From Jeotgalicoccus halotolerans (GTDB taxonomy: Bacteria > Bacillota > Bacilli > Staphylococcales > Salinicoccaceae): a DNA stretch of 64,000 bases. Within the stretch, counting starts at the first letter, position 1. Each line of letters opens with the position of its first letter. The stretch lies in assembly GCF_003387165.1 (NCBI RefSeq), contig NZ_QUMW01000009.1, positions 558,001 through 622,000 of the forward strand, given 5' to 3'. Position numbers and translations under genes: made by a program. Below, in pieces: positions 1 through 8,691 of the stretch. The notes below the pieces were generated by a model that was not told the DNA's origin, did not search any database, and was given only the letters and a program-made list of their open reading frames with translations.

Positions 1-530
1 TCCATATTACTGTCGGCGCTCCTGTTATTCTGACTTACTTTGCTGCCATGCTGTTCCTGCTGCCTCACATAACAGGCAGAAAAATTGATAAAATCGCCAA
101 TAGACTCGGGCTGTTCCTTGCTTATACATGGGCACTCGGCATGGGTATTATGTCTCTTGCCATGCACTGGGCAGGCCTTCGCGGCGCACCGAGACGTTCT
201 GCATTTTCAGAATACGGCGGAGCTGACATTGCTTCTGAATGGATAACTTACCAGGTGATGCAGGCCGTAGGCGGCTCCTTCCTGTTTATCGCTATCATTA
301 TTGCAATACTGCTGTTCTTAAAACTGACTACCGGGCCAAAAGTAAACGATCCGGAGGAATTTCCTGTCGCAATGTTCATGGACCAGGAGGAGCCGGTTGT
401 TAAATGGGTGGAAAACTGGAGATTGCTTATCATTATTACAATTTTCCTGATTCTGATTGCTTATACAGTTCCTGTTACGCAAATGTTTACTGAAAACATA
501 CCGGGAGCCAAAGGTTTTAAACTCTGGTAA
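1..530 (+). CDS. cbaA: ba3-type cytochrome c oxidase subunit I, C-terminal part
   Basis: This is the 3' end of a heme-copper oxidase subunit I. The reading frame is open from base 3 and the start lies outside the window, leaving about 175 residues. It begins HITVGAPVILTYFAAM and contains about five hydrophobic helices. The layout matches the last helices of the b(o/a)3-type oxidase of Bacillales, an integral membrane enzyme that reduces oxygen to water and pumps protons. The metal-binding histidines of the family lie mostly upstream and cannot be checked here. The gene ends in a strong hairpin terminator. Family-level confidence is good; the subtype rests on overall resemblance. Confidence 0.75.
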   Translation, partial: HITVGAPVILTYFAAMLFLLPHITGRKIDKIANRLGLFLAYTWALGMGIMSLAMHWAGLRGAPRRSAFSEYGGADIASEWITYQVMQAVGGSFLFIAIIIAILLFLKLTTGPKVNDPEEFPVAMFMDQEEPVVKWVENWRLLIIITIFLILIAYTVPVTQMFTENIPGAKGFKLW

Positions 531-537
531 ATATAAG

Positions 538-567
538 AAAAAACACTGGACTACACCAGTGTTTTTT
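538..567. terminator. bidirectional rho-independent terminator
   Basis: A 12-bp stem (AAAAAACACTGG / CCAGTGTTTTTT) with a 6-nt loop has A and T tracts on its two flanks. It can serve both the plus-strand oxidase gene and the convergent minus-strand gene, whose stop codon starts in the loop. Confidence 0.85.
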
Positions 568-1285
568 CTTTTTTATTTTTAGGTTTTTCTGTCTTATGTT
601 TAATATAATTAATTACCAGATGAATAAGTAAGGCAACGATAACAAAACCGATTCCAATGCCGAACATATTCAAAAAAAAGTAAACAGGCTCGCTTAAGTC
701 GTGCAGAAACGGCCGTTCTTCAGTATAAAAATAATTGCTGCCGATTGCATTATTCAACAGCTGCATGCTGGTTAAATAAACTACAAATAAAACCGTCGAC
801 TGAAGTGCACCTTTTAATAAAGGCACAAATCCCTTCGTAAAATACCTGATAAGCGGATAGACGATTATCAAGCTGTGCAGCATGAAAAATGACAGACCCA
901 GCATATGAAGTGCCGGTGAAATACCGACGGGGTATATGAAAGAGGCATATGCAAACAAGCCAAAATAGAAAATTATCTGATCCAGCCACTTCTGTTCAGC
1001 AAAATATTGAAAAATGATTAAATAGCACACTACTCTGCAGATGTGAAGAGGCAGTGAATCTGTTACTGTAAACTCATCAGCTAAAATATAATAGCTGCCG
1101 CTGATGATTCGCTGAACAATAGCAAAAATCAGTATACCGAGCATTGCCGTTTTGGGATTTCCTTTAATCTGATAACGAAACTTAAACAGCATAAACAAAA
1201 TAACAAAGATGCCGGCCAGATAAATTACATGATTAAGATCGCCGATTTGCACCAATGGTGCTTCAGGATCAAGAAATGACTGCAT
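551..1285 (-). CDS. YwaF/TMEM164-like integral membrane protein (TIGR02206)
   Basis: This 244-residue protein has about seven hydrophobic segments and a lysine-rich C-terminal tail (KNKKEKTLV). The LPLHICR motif near residue 78 and the overall helix pattern match the TIGR02206/YwaF family. Its biochemical role is unknown in bacteria. The start ATG has a good AAGGAGG site 6 nt upstream. The gene stands alone: the aspS terminator lies upstream and a convergent terminator downstream. Family assignment is fairly firm; I assign no function. Confidence 0.7.
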   Translation of the reverse strand: MQSFLDPEAPLVQIGDLNHVIYLAGIFVILFMLFKFRYQIKGNPKTAMLGILIFAIVQRIISGSYYILADEFTVTDSLPLHICRVVCYLIIFQYFAEQKWLDQIIFYFGLFAYASFIYPVGISPALHMLGLSFFMLHSLIIVYPLIRYFTKGFVPLLKGALQSTVLFVVYLTSMQLLNNAIGSNYFYTEERPFLHDLSEPVYFFLNMFGIGIGFVIVALLIHLVINYIKHKTEKPKNKKEKTLV

Positions 1286-1301
1286 ATGAACCTCCTTGTA
1301 T

Positions 1302-1337
1302 ATAAAAAAATAAACTGAGATTGTACAATCTCAGTTT
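1302..1337 (-). terminator. terminator of the hisS-aspS operon
   Basis: A perfect 26-bp palindrome (13-bp arms AAACTGAGATTGT / ACAATCTCAGTTT, 1312-1337) is followed on the minus strand by a T tract. Confidence 0.85.
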
Positions 1338-1348
1338 AACCAATTCTT

Positions 1349-3112
1349 CTAGTCTTTTTCAACTTCTACGTCTATATGCAGTTCTTTTAACTGTTCTCTG
1401 GATACATCCGAAGGTGCATCCATCATTAAATCACTCGCATTTTGTGTTTTAGGGAACGCGATAACGTCGCGGATATTATCCGAACCCGTCAGGAGCATTA
1501 CAAAACGGTCAAGACCGTATGCAATCCCGCCATGCGGCGGCGCACCGTACTGGAAGGCTTCAATCAGGAAGCCGAACTGGCTGTCGCGTTCTTCATCTGT
1601 GAAACCGAGCGCTCTGAACATTCTCTCCTGCAGCTCGGCATCGCTGATGCGGATTGAGCCGCCGCCGAGTTCATAACCATTCAAGACGATATCGTAAGCA
1701 TTGGCTTTCACTTCATGAGGTGCAGTTTCAAGTTTATCAATATCTTCACGCTTCGGTGATGTGAACGGATGGTGCGCTGCAAAATAGCGGCCGAGGTCTT
1801 CATCGTATTCGAATAACGGCCAATCGGTCACCCAGATAAAGTTAAACTGATCTTTGTCGACTAAACCTAAGTCCTTGCCGAGCTTGTTGCGCAGATTGCC
1901 GAGAGCGGCATGTACAACTGAATCTTTATCTGCAACAAATAAGACGAGGTCATCAGTATTTAACGATAAAGTCTCCGTCAATTCCTGCTTCTTGCCGTCA
2001 TCAAAGAACTTCGCAATCGGTCCCTGCATGCCTTCTTCATTTACTTTCATCCAGGCGAGTCCCTTAGCTCCGTAGTTTTTAACGAATGCTTCCAGCTTAT
2101 CGATATCCTTACGTGAATAATCCGGCGCTGCGCCAGGCACAACGATGGCTTTCACAGAACCGCCGGCCTCAACAGCTGCTTTAAATACTTTAAAATCAGC
2201 AGTGCTGCTGAACTCGTTTAAATTCTGCAGCTCGAGATTAAAGCGCGTATCCGGCTTATCCACACCGTAGCGCGCCATTGCATCTTCATACGTAATACGC
2301 GGGAAAGGTGCTGGGATATCAAGCCCTTTTACCGTCTTCATTACATACTGAATCAGACGCTCGTTCATATCGATAATGTCTTCCTGGTCAGTAAAAGATT
2401 TTTCAATATCTATCTGTGTGAATTCCGGCTGTCTGTCAGCACGGAGGTCTTCATCGCGGAAACATTTAACAATCTGATAGTAACGCTCCATGCCGGAAAG
2501 CATTAACAGCTGCTTGTAGATTTGCGGAGACTGCGGCAGCGCGTAAAACTCTCCCGGGTGGACACGCGACGGCACTAAATAGTCGCGCGCGCCTTCCGGT
2601 GTCGATTTTGACAGCACAGGCGTTTCAATATCCATAAAGTCTTCTTCCGCTAAAAAGTCTCTGACCGCTTTATTAATTATAGACCGCGTTTTTAATATAT
2701 TTTGCAGTTTCGGACGGCGCAAATCAATATAGCGGTATTTCAGACGCGTATCTTCATTGATATTATCATCGCTTACTTGGAAAGGCGGTGTTTTTGCTTT
2801 AGCCAGAATCTCAATTTCTTCTGCATAAACTTCAATTTCGCCGGATGCTATATTTTTATTTACTTGTTTTTCATCGCGATTTTTAACTGTACCTTTAATA
2901 TCCACAACATACTCGGTACGGATTTTATCGGCAATCTTCAGTGCTTCCTTGGAAACGTCCGGGTTAAAGACGACCTGAATCAGACCGTTCTTATCTCTTA
3001 AGTCGATAAAAATCAGTCCGCCAAGGTCGCGGCGCTTCTGCACCCAGCCTTGCAGATGAACTGTTTCGCCTGCTGTATCAAGTGTAACTTCATTAGAATA
3101 TATTCTTGTCAT
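1349..3112 (-). CDS. aspS: aspartyl-tRNA synthetase
   Basis: Class II synthetase that charges tRNA-Asp in the cytoplasm. The 587 residues match the bacterial type. An N-terminal OB-fold anticodon domain (about residues 1-105, with [13 protein letters not shown]) is followed by the catalytic core with motif 2 ([16 protein letters not shown]). A GAD-type insertion covers roughly residues 285-410, and motif 3 (GLDRFVMLL) is near the C-terminus. The ATG follows the hisS stop codon directly, and its GGAGG site lies inside the end of hisS, so the two are translated from one message. The operon is controlled by the T-box leader upstream of hisS. Confidence 0.97.
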   Translation of the reverse strand: MTRIYSNEVTLDTAGETVHLQGWVQKRRDLGGLIFIDLRDKNGLIQVVFNPDVSKEALKIADKIRTEYVVDIKGTVKNRDEKQVNKNIASGEIEVYAEEIEILAKAKTPPFQVSDDNINEDTRLKYRYIDLRRPKLQNILKTRSIINKAVRDFLAEEDFMDIETPVLSKSTPEGARDYLVPSRVHPGEFYALPQSPQIYKQLLMLSGMERYYQIVKCFRDEDLRADRQPEFTQIDIEKSFTDQEDIIDMNERLIQYVMKTVKGLDIPAPFPRITYEDAMARYGVDKPDTRFNLELQNLNEFSSTADFKVFKAAVEAGGSVKAIVVPGAAPDYSRKDIDKLEAFVKNYGAKGLAWMKVNEEGMQGPIAKFFDDGKKQELTETLSLNTDDLVLFVADKDSVVHAALGNLRNKLGKDLGLVDKDQFNFIWVTDWPLFEYDEDLGRYFAAHHPFTSPKREDIDKLETAPHEVKANAYDIVLNGYELGGGSIRISDAELQERMFRALGFTDEERDSQFGFLIEAFQYGAPPHGGIAYGLDRFVMLLTGSDNIRDVIAFPKTQNASDLMMDAPSDVSREQLKELHIDVEVEKD

Positions 3113-4375
3113 CTACAATTCCTCCAGTGTATTAATTATATCGTCGAACGATAATTTAATGGTTTCACCCGTCTCCATATTTTTCAAGTCGGCCTGACGG
3201 CTGTCAAGCTCATCTTCACCGAGCACAATAGTATACTGGGCGTTCTTTCTGTCAGCATCTTTCATCTGTGCTTTCAATTTACGGTTTTCATAATCCATAT
3301 CCGCACTGATGTTGCGGCTGCGCAGTTTGTGGAGCAGCGTTCCTGCAGCATTCCGTGCTTTATCAGTCATAGTGCAGATATAAAGATCGATGCCTTTGGC
3401 TTTCGGAATTTCAATCCCTTCAGCTTCAAGGGCAAGCAGCAGACGTTCGATGCTGAGTGCAAAACCGATTCCGGATTTATCCGGCCCGTCCATCATCTCG
3501 AGCAGTCCGTTGTAACGTCCGCCGCCGCACAGAGTCGTAATAGCACCGAAACCTTCGGCATCGCTCATCAGCTCAAAAGCTGTGTGCGTATAGTAATCTA
3601 GACCGCGCACCAGATTATAATCCACTTCATAATTAATATTAAGTTTATCCAGTTTCGCTTTAACAGTTTCAAAGTAAGCTTTTGACTCATCGTTTAAATA
3701 ATCATACATGCGCGGTGCTGTTTTAACGAGCTCGTGATCTCGGTCTACCTTACAGTCGAGAATGCGCATCGGATTCGTATTAATACGTGTCTGGCAGTCA
3801 TTGCAGAATTCATCGATGCGCGGTGAAAAGTGTTCAACCAGCGCTTTATTGTATTCGTTGCGGCTCTCGATATCACCGATTGAGTTAATTACAAGCTTCA
3901 GGTTTTTAAGGCCGAAGGACTGGTAAATATTCATAAGCATACTCAAGACTTCCACATCGATCAGCGGGTCTTCAACCCCGATTGCTTCAACACCGAACTG
4001 AACGAACTGGCGGTAGCGCCCTTTCTGCTTGCGTTCATAGCGGAACATCGGTGCCAGGTAAAAAAGCTTCACCGGCTGCTCAACGTTGTGCTGCATTTTA
4101 TTTTCAATATAACTGCGCACAACAGGCGCCGTTCCTTCTGGACGAAGCGTCAGACTGCGGTCGCCCTTATCTTTAAATGTATACATTTCCTTATTCACAA
4201 TATCAGTAGAGCCGCCGACTGCCCGGACAAAAAGGTCTGTTGATTCAAACATCGGTGTACGGATTTCTTCATAATTATAATTCTTTGCAATCTCGTGCAG
4301 TTTTTTCTCAATATACTGCCATTTATAAGATTCTTCCGGTAATATATCCTGTGTTCCTCTCGGTACCTGTATCAT
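3113..4375 (-). CDS. hisS: histidyl-tRNA synthetase
   Basis: Class II synthetase charging tRNA-His. Motif 2 (MFRYERKQKGRYRQF), the histidine-binding LVRGLDYYTHTAFE segment and a C-terminal anticodon-binding domain (about residues 325-420) are all visible. The frame stays open upstream to a GTG at 4384, but that codon is inside the AGGAGTG ribosome site. The ATG at 4375 (MIQVPRGTQDILPEES) has 8-nt spacing and the family's usual start, giving 420 residues. It is first in the hisS-aspS operon under a T-box leader. Confidence 0.97.
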   Translation of the reverse strand: MIQVPRGTQDILPEESYKWQYIEKKLHEIAKNYNYEEIRTPMFESTDLFVRAVGGSTDIVNKEMYTFKDKGDRSLTLRPEGTAPVVRSYIENKMQHNVEQPVKLFYLAPMFRYERKQKGRYRQFVQFGVEAIGVEDPLIDVEVLSMLMNIYQSFGLKNLKLVINSIGDIESRNEYNKALVEHFSPRIDEFCNDCQTRINTNPMRILDCKVDRDHELVKTAPRMYDYLNDESKAYFETVKAKLDKLNINYEVDYNLVRGLDYYTHTAFELMSDAEGFGAITTLCGGGRYNGLLEMMDGPDKSGIGFALSIERLLLALEAEGIEIPKAKGIDLYICTMTDKARNAAGTLLHKLRSRNISADMDYENRKLKAQMKDADRKNAQYTIVLGEDELDSRQADLKNMETGETIKLSFDDIINTLEEL

Positions 4376-4394
4376 TATCATCACTCCTGAATTT

Positions 4395-4648
4395 TTTATA
4401 AAAAATAAAATCCCTTATACCGGGAAACGGTATAAGGGACGAAATGGTCGTGGTGCCACCCTAAGTTCAGCACAAAAGTGCTCTATCAACAGATAACGGC
4501 TGTGACCGCTGTATATACAGCTTCTTTAGCAAAGTGTCGGCAAATATCATTTGGAGCATTCACTTTCAGCCTGGGTGAATTTCTCTGTGCCTCATTATAG
4601 ATATTCTCTTCGCCATGAAGTAAAGGTATTAAGTTGAATTATTCTCTT
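4395..4648 (-). promoter_or_regulatory. T-box riboswitch controlling hisS-aspS
   Basis: On the minus strand the leader carries the conserved T-box sequence AGGGTGGCACCACG (4449-4462). After it comes a terminator hairpin (arms 4411-4421 and 4429-4439) with a T-rich tail. Stem I can be drawn with a helix GGCGAAG/CTTTGCT and an upper helix AATATC/GATATT, leaving a specifier loop that reads TGCCGACA. The specifier region is GACAC (4534-4538). GAC (Asp) is followed by the purine typical of T-boxes, and the overlapping CAC would be His. Uncharged tRNA would stabilise the antiterminator and raise synthesis of both synthetases. Confidence 0.93.
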
Positions 4649-4649
4649 T

Positions 4650-4678
4650 ATAATAGTCAGATTTTTTATCTTTGTCAA
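4650..4678 (-). promoter_or_regulatory. sigma-A promoter of the hisS-aspS leader
   Basis: The -35 TTGACA (4673-4678) and -10 TATTAT (4650-4655) are separated by exactly 17 bp. The -35 sits directly after the lytH stop codon, so hisS-aspS is transcribed independently of dtd-lytH. Confidence 0.85.
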
Positions 4679-4679
4679 G

Positions 4680-5417
4680 CTATCGCTTTAAATAACTGTC
4701 GATACCTTCCATAATAGCTGTGACCATTTCGTCCTGATAATCTTCCTGATTTAATATATAATCATCAAACTCATTACTCAGGTAACCGAGTTCAATTAAA
4801 ACTCCGGGATAATCAAGCTGCCAGACGACCTGGTACTGCATGACCTGATTGCCGCGGTTAAACAGCAGCGAATGCTCGTCAAGCGCTGCATTTAAATGTT
4901 CACCGAAGGCTTCCTGGTTTGGATAAGTATAAAAGGTCGTAAAGCCTGAAATCGCAGGGTCATCAAAAGCGTCGCTGTGCAGGCTGATAAATAAATCCGC
5001 CTCGACTTTACGGTCATCGAGACTCACGGTTTCATCTGCGCCGCGGGTCATAATGACTTTTGCCCCTGCTTCTGTGAGGGATTGCTCAAGCATAGAGGCA
5101 ATTGAGTAGACAATTGTGTCTTCATTTTCGCCATATTTACTCGGTGCACCGGGATCTTCGCCGCCGTGTCCGGGATCGAGGGCAACTGTCGTGCCGCTGA
5201 AATCGTAGCTCACTTCATCATCGGCTTCTGAAAAGTCCATCGTAATTAATTCTTCCGGTTCATGTATAACATTTTTATATACATAAACCGACAGCAGGAC
5301 AATACCGAGCGCAATAATGATAAAAAAGAGCGGTTTAATATACAGATGCTTTTTATATTTCAGGAAATAGCCGATTGCATCAGCCGATTTTTTGAAGATT
5401 GCTTTAATTGAATCCAT
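4680..5417 (-). CDS. lytH: membrane-anchored N-acetylmuramoyl-L-alanine amidase LytH
   Basis: Zinc amidase of the Amidase_3 family, acting on peptidoglycan outside the membrane. A cytoplasmic N-terminus is followed by one transmembrane helix (residues about 28-47) and a catalytic domain from about residue 75. Visible active-site pieces are DPGHGG (zinc His84), GENED (zinc Glu), LHSDA (zinc His) and IELGYLSN (catalytic Glu). The position between dtd and hisS is that of staphylococcal lytH. S. aureus LytH carries an SH3b domain before the amidase domain; here only about 27 residues separate helix and catalytic domain, so that module is absent. The ATG overlaps the dtd stop codon by one base. 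Confidence 0.88.
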   Translation of the reverse strand: MDSIKAIFKKSADAIGYFLKYKKHLYIKPLFFIIIALGIVLLSVYVYKNVIHEPEELITMDFSEADDEVSYDFSGTTVALDPGHGGEDPGAPSKYGENEDTIVYSIASMLEQSLTEAGAKVIMTRGADETVSLDDRKVEADLFISLHSDAFDDPAISGFTTFYTYPNQEAFGEHLNAALDEHSLLFNRGNQVMQYQVVWQLDYPGVLIELGYLSNEFDDYILNQEDYQDEMVTAIMEGIDSYLKR

Positions 5418-5869
5418 CAGATGATTTTACCATCCCGGGCTTCGTAAATAATAGTGATTGGTCCATCGTTAATCAGCCTTACGTCCATATGTTCCCCGAA
5501 AAACCCTTCTTTTACAACAAGGTCGTGTTCGCGCAGCGCTTCATTGAAGACCTTGTAAAGTGTTCTTGCATCTTCACCGGAAGCTGCTTCTGTGAAACTT
5601 GGACGATTGCCTTTCAGGGTGGAGGCATACAGAGTGAACTGGGACACACTTAAAATTTCGCCGCCGACTTCTTTAATCGATAAATTAATCTTGCCTTCCT
5701 GATCTTCAAAAATACGGGCATTCGCAATCTTTCTTGCAAGGACGCGTGCATCTTCCTCTGTAGATGTTTTACTGACGCCCACCAGTAAGCAGTAGCCGTC
5801 GTTAATCTCATTATACATTTCGTTGTTGGCAACCAGCGCGTGGGAAACTTTCTGTAAAATGATTTTCAT
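5417..5869 (-). CDS. dtd: D-aminoacyl-tRNA deacylase
   Basis: Removes D-amino acids, and mis-charged glycine, from tRNAs. The 150-residue protein shows the two family signatures: SVSQFTLYA near residue 77 and NDGPITI near residue 135, the latter usually NDGPVT. It starts at ATG with a GAGG-type site upstream and lies 11 bases after the rel stop codon. Its stop overlaps the lytH start (TGATG), so these genes are probably cotranscribed. Confidence 0.95.
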   Translation of the reverse strand: MKIILQKVSHALVANNEMYNEINDGYCLLVGVSKTSTEEDARVLARKIANARIFEDQEGKINLSIKEVGGEILSVSQFTLYASTLKGNRPSFTEAASGEDARTLYKVFNEALREHDLVVKEGFFGEHMDVRLINDGPITIIYEARDGKII

Positions 5870-5879
5870 CTCTTATACC

Positions 5880-8054
5880 TCACTTAAATACGCGTTCAAC
5901 GCTGTATATATCTTTTAGTTGTTTAATTCTGTCGACTGCACGATACAATTCGTGCTTATTCGGAACCATAATAGATAAACTCACTCTCGCCTGTTTTGTT
6001 TCATCAGCTAAGCCATTCACACGTGTAATCGGGACTTTCAGGCTGGAAATTAAGTTTAAAATTTCATTTACAAGACCGTTGCGGTCGTAGCCTGTAATTT
6101 CGAGATCCACCTGATATCTCTTATCTACATTTTTATTGCCGACCCATTCGACATCGATCAGACGCTCGGTTTCATGGATAATATTCGGACAGGTAACGAC
6201 GTGGACTTTGACGCCGTGTCCTTTCGTTATATAACCGATAATATCGTCCCCTGGAATCGGATTGCAGCATTTAGACAGGTTAATCAGCATATTATCCATG
6301 CCTTCGACATATACGCCGGATTCAGTTGTTATTTCTTTATAATGATGTGTGCGGTCGATTTCTTCAATCTGATTCGATTTTTGTTCAGCTTCTTTAATTT
6401 TCTCAAGCAGACGGTTTGTCACCTGGTTTGCTGTAACTCCGCCGAAACCGATCATCGCAAACAGATCATCTTCATCGTGCAGATTATAGCGTTCGAGCAC
6501 ACCTGACACATTATCATCCTGAATTACATCATCCGGATTATAACCGCGCGCTTTTATTTCAAGCTCAACAGCTTGCCGGCCTTTTTCAATGTTTACTTTG
6601 CGGTCCTGCTTCTTGAAGAAAGACCGGATTTTATTGCGGGCACTGGATGTTTTGACCATTTTCAGCCAGTCGATGCTCGGTCCGTATGACTGCTTGCTCG
6701 TTCTGATTTCGAGAATATCGCCGGTTTCAAGCTCATGGTCAATTGGTACGATTTTACCATTCACTTTGGCACCGACCATCTTATTCCCTACTTCGGAGTG
6801 AACCTGGTAGGCAAAATCAATCGGAATCGCTCCCTGAGGGAGTTCAATAACATCGCCATCCGGTGTAAAGACATATACCTTGTCGCTGAGAAGGTCTGTT
6901 TTCAGCGCCGCCATAAATTCTTCTGCATCGGGATTATCGGTTTCATTGCCGACGATATCTTTAAACCAGTCAAGCCTTGCATCAAGTGATGCTTTGTTCG
7001 CATCGACACCTTCTTTATAGGCCCAGTGCGCGGCTACACCATGTTCTGCAATCTCATGCATTTCATGGGTGCGGATTTGAATCTCCAGCGGATCGCCGTT
7101 TGGTCCGACTACAGTCGTGTGAAGCGATTGGTACATATTCGGCTTCGGCATGGCGATATAATCTTTAAATCTGCCAGGCATCGGGCGCCAGATTGTATGA
7201 ATAATTCCGAGCGCCGCATAACAATCCCGCACATCGTTGACCAGTACGCGAATGGCAAGCAGATCAAATATCTGTTCGAACTGCTTCGACTGCTTCTGCA
7301 TTTTCTTATAAATACTGTAGATATGTTTCGGGCGGCCGGATAAATTATGCTCTATCGAACTCGAGTCAAGTTCCGAATCTATTTTTTTGATTGCTTCATC
7401 AATAACATTTTCCCGTTCACTGCGTTTCTTTTTCATCAGGCTGACAATACGGAAATACTGTCCCGGTTCTATGTATCTGAGTGCTGTGTCCTCAAGTTCC
7501 CACTTAATGCTTGAAATACCGAGGCGGTGGGCCAGCGGCGCATATATTTCAAGCGTCTCCCGCGAAATACGCACCTGTTTTTCTTCAGGCATTGCTTTCA
7601 GTGTCCGCATGTTATGGAGGCGGTCGGCAAGTTTTACTAATATTACGCGGATATCTTTCGCTATAGCGATAAACAGTTTGCGGTGATTTTCAGCCTGCTG
7701 CTCCTGATGGGAGCGGTATTTTACTTTTTCAAGTTTAGTCACACCGTCTACAATAATTGCCACTTCTTCATTAAACATACTGATTAAATCATCATATGTA
7801 TACTGAGTATCTTCAACGACATCATGCAGAAATCCTGCGACAATAGTCGGTGCATCGAGTTTCAGCTCTGCTAAAATTCCTGCAACCTGTACAGGGTGTG
7901 CGATATACGGCAGACCATTTTTACGGAACTGTCCCTCATGTGCTTCACGTGCCAGCTCGTATGCTTTTTTTATCATCTGCAAATCGCTGTCATCGAGATA
8001 TTCACTACACATATTAAAAACATCTTGTGCTTCATACGGGTATTCCTTATTCAT
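5880..8054 (-). CDS. rel: bifunctional (p)ppGpp synthetase/hydrolase Rel
   Basis: Long RelA/SpoT homologue that makes and degrades the stringent-response alarmone. Domains in order: HD hydrolase (about 45-150, with HDVVEDT), synthetase (about 230-350), TGS (about 395-455), a region with [12 protein letters not shown] near residue 580, and a C-terminal ACT/RRM domain. The frame opens at a GTG at 8060, but that is too close to the AAGGGTGG site. The ATG at 8054 ([10 protein letters not shown]) has 7-nt spacing and gives 724 residues. A terminator separates it from apt, so it probably has its own promoter; TAGACA with TATTTT 17 bp downstream near 8075-8110 is a weak candidate. Confidence 0.95.
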   Translation of the reverse strand: MNKEYPYEAQDVFNMCSEYLDDSDLQMIKKAYELAREAHEGQFRKNGLPYIAHPVQVAGILAELKLDAPTIVAGFLHDVVEDTQYTYDDLISMFNEEVAIIVDGVTKLEKVKYRSHQEQQAENHRKLFIAIAKDIRVILVKLADRLHNMRTLKAMPEEKQVRISRETLEIYAPLAHRLGISSIKWELEDTALRYIEPGQYFRIVSLMKKKRSERENVIDEAIKKIDSELDSSSIEHNLSGRPKHIYSIYKKMQKQSKQFEQIFDLLAIRVLVNDVRDCYAALGIIHTIWRPMPGRFKDYIAMPKPNMYQSLHTTVVGPNGDPLEIQIRTHEMHEIAEHGVAAHWAYKEGVDANKASLDARLDWFKDIVGNETDNPDAEEFMAALKTDLLSDKVYVFTPDGDVIELPQGAIPIDFAYQVHSEVGNKMVGAKVNGKIVPIDHELETGDILEIRTSKQSYGPSIDWLKMVKTSSARNKIRSFFKKQDRKVNIEKGRQAVELEIKARGYNPDDVIQDDNVSGVLERYNLHDEDDLFAMIGFGGVTANQVTNRLLEKIKEAEQKSNQIEEIDRTHHYKEITTESGVYVEGMDNMLINLSKCCNPIPGDDIIGYITKGHGVKVHVVTCPNIIHETERLIDVEWVGNKNVDKRYQVDLEITGYDRNGLVNEILNLISSLKVPITRVNGLADETKQARVSLSIMVPNKHELYRAVDRIKQLKDIYSVERVFK

Positions 8055-8130
8055 GGTCACGCCACCCTTCCGAAAATTTAGATATAAAATAATAATACTA
8101 CAAATAAATGTCTAAAGAAACAAGACCTAT

Positions 8131-8158
8131 AGAAAAAAGCCTGTATTTACAGGCTTTT
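8131..8158 (-). terminator. terminator between apt and rel
   Basis: Stem AAAAGCCTGTA / TACAGGCTTTT (8135-8145 and 8148-8158) with a 2-nt gap and a T tract on the minus strand. Confidence 0.8.
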
Positions 8159-8159
8159 C

Positions 8160-8678
8160 TTAACTTTCATAAGTGATTAATGAAATTGTATCATAACCAT
8201 CGAGCAATTCCATTCCATTTAAATATTTAAGCTCGATCAGGAAAGCGATTCCGGCTACAATGCCGCCCATCTCTTCAATCAGTTTAATTGTCGCCATAAT
8301 CGTACCGCCGGTAGCGAGCAGGTCATCTGTAATGAGGACACGCTGTCCCGGCTTGATAGCATCCTTATGCATCGTCAGTGCATTTGTACCATATTCGAGA
8401 TCGTATTCGTATTCCAGTACCTCGCGCGGCAATTTACCTTTTTTGCGCACCGGTGCAAAACCGATACCCATACTGTAAGCAACCGGGCAGCCGATAATAA
8501 ATCCGCGTGCTTCAGGTCCGACAACAATGTCAACATCCTTCGCTGCAGCGTACTCTACAATCTGATCCGTTGCATATTTATATGCGGGGCCGTTATCCAT
8601 TATCGTAGTGATGTCTTTAAAACTGACACCTTCTTTCGGCCAGTTTTCAACTTCTGATACATACTGTTTTAAATCCAT
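8160..8678 (-). CDS. apt: adenine phosphoribosyltransferase
   Basis: Purine-salvage enzyme converting adenine and PRPP to AMP. The PRPP-binding loop [13 protein letters not shown] lies near residue 117, and VVGPEARGF is the other family signature. The frame extends upstream to a TTG at 8690, but that TTGGAGG is the ribosome site itself. ATG at 8678 ([10 protein letters not shown]) gives 172 residues, the normal length. It follows recJ with 13 bases between the recJ stop and this start, an order known from staphylococci (recJ-apt-rel). Confidence 0.96.
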   Translation of the reverse strand: MDLKQYVSEVENWPKEGVSFKDITTIMDNGPAYKYATDQIVEYAAAKDVDIVVGPEARGFIIGCPVAYSMGIGFAPVRKKGKLPREVLEYEYDLEYGTNALTMHKDAIKPGQRVLITDDLLATGGTIMATIKLIEEMGGIVAGIAFLIELKYLNGMELLDGYDTISLITYES

Positions 8679-8691
8679 AATTTCCTCCAAT

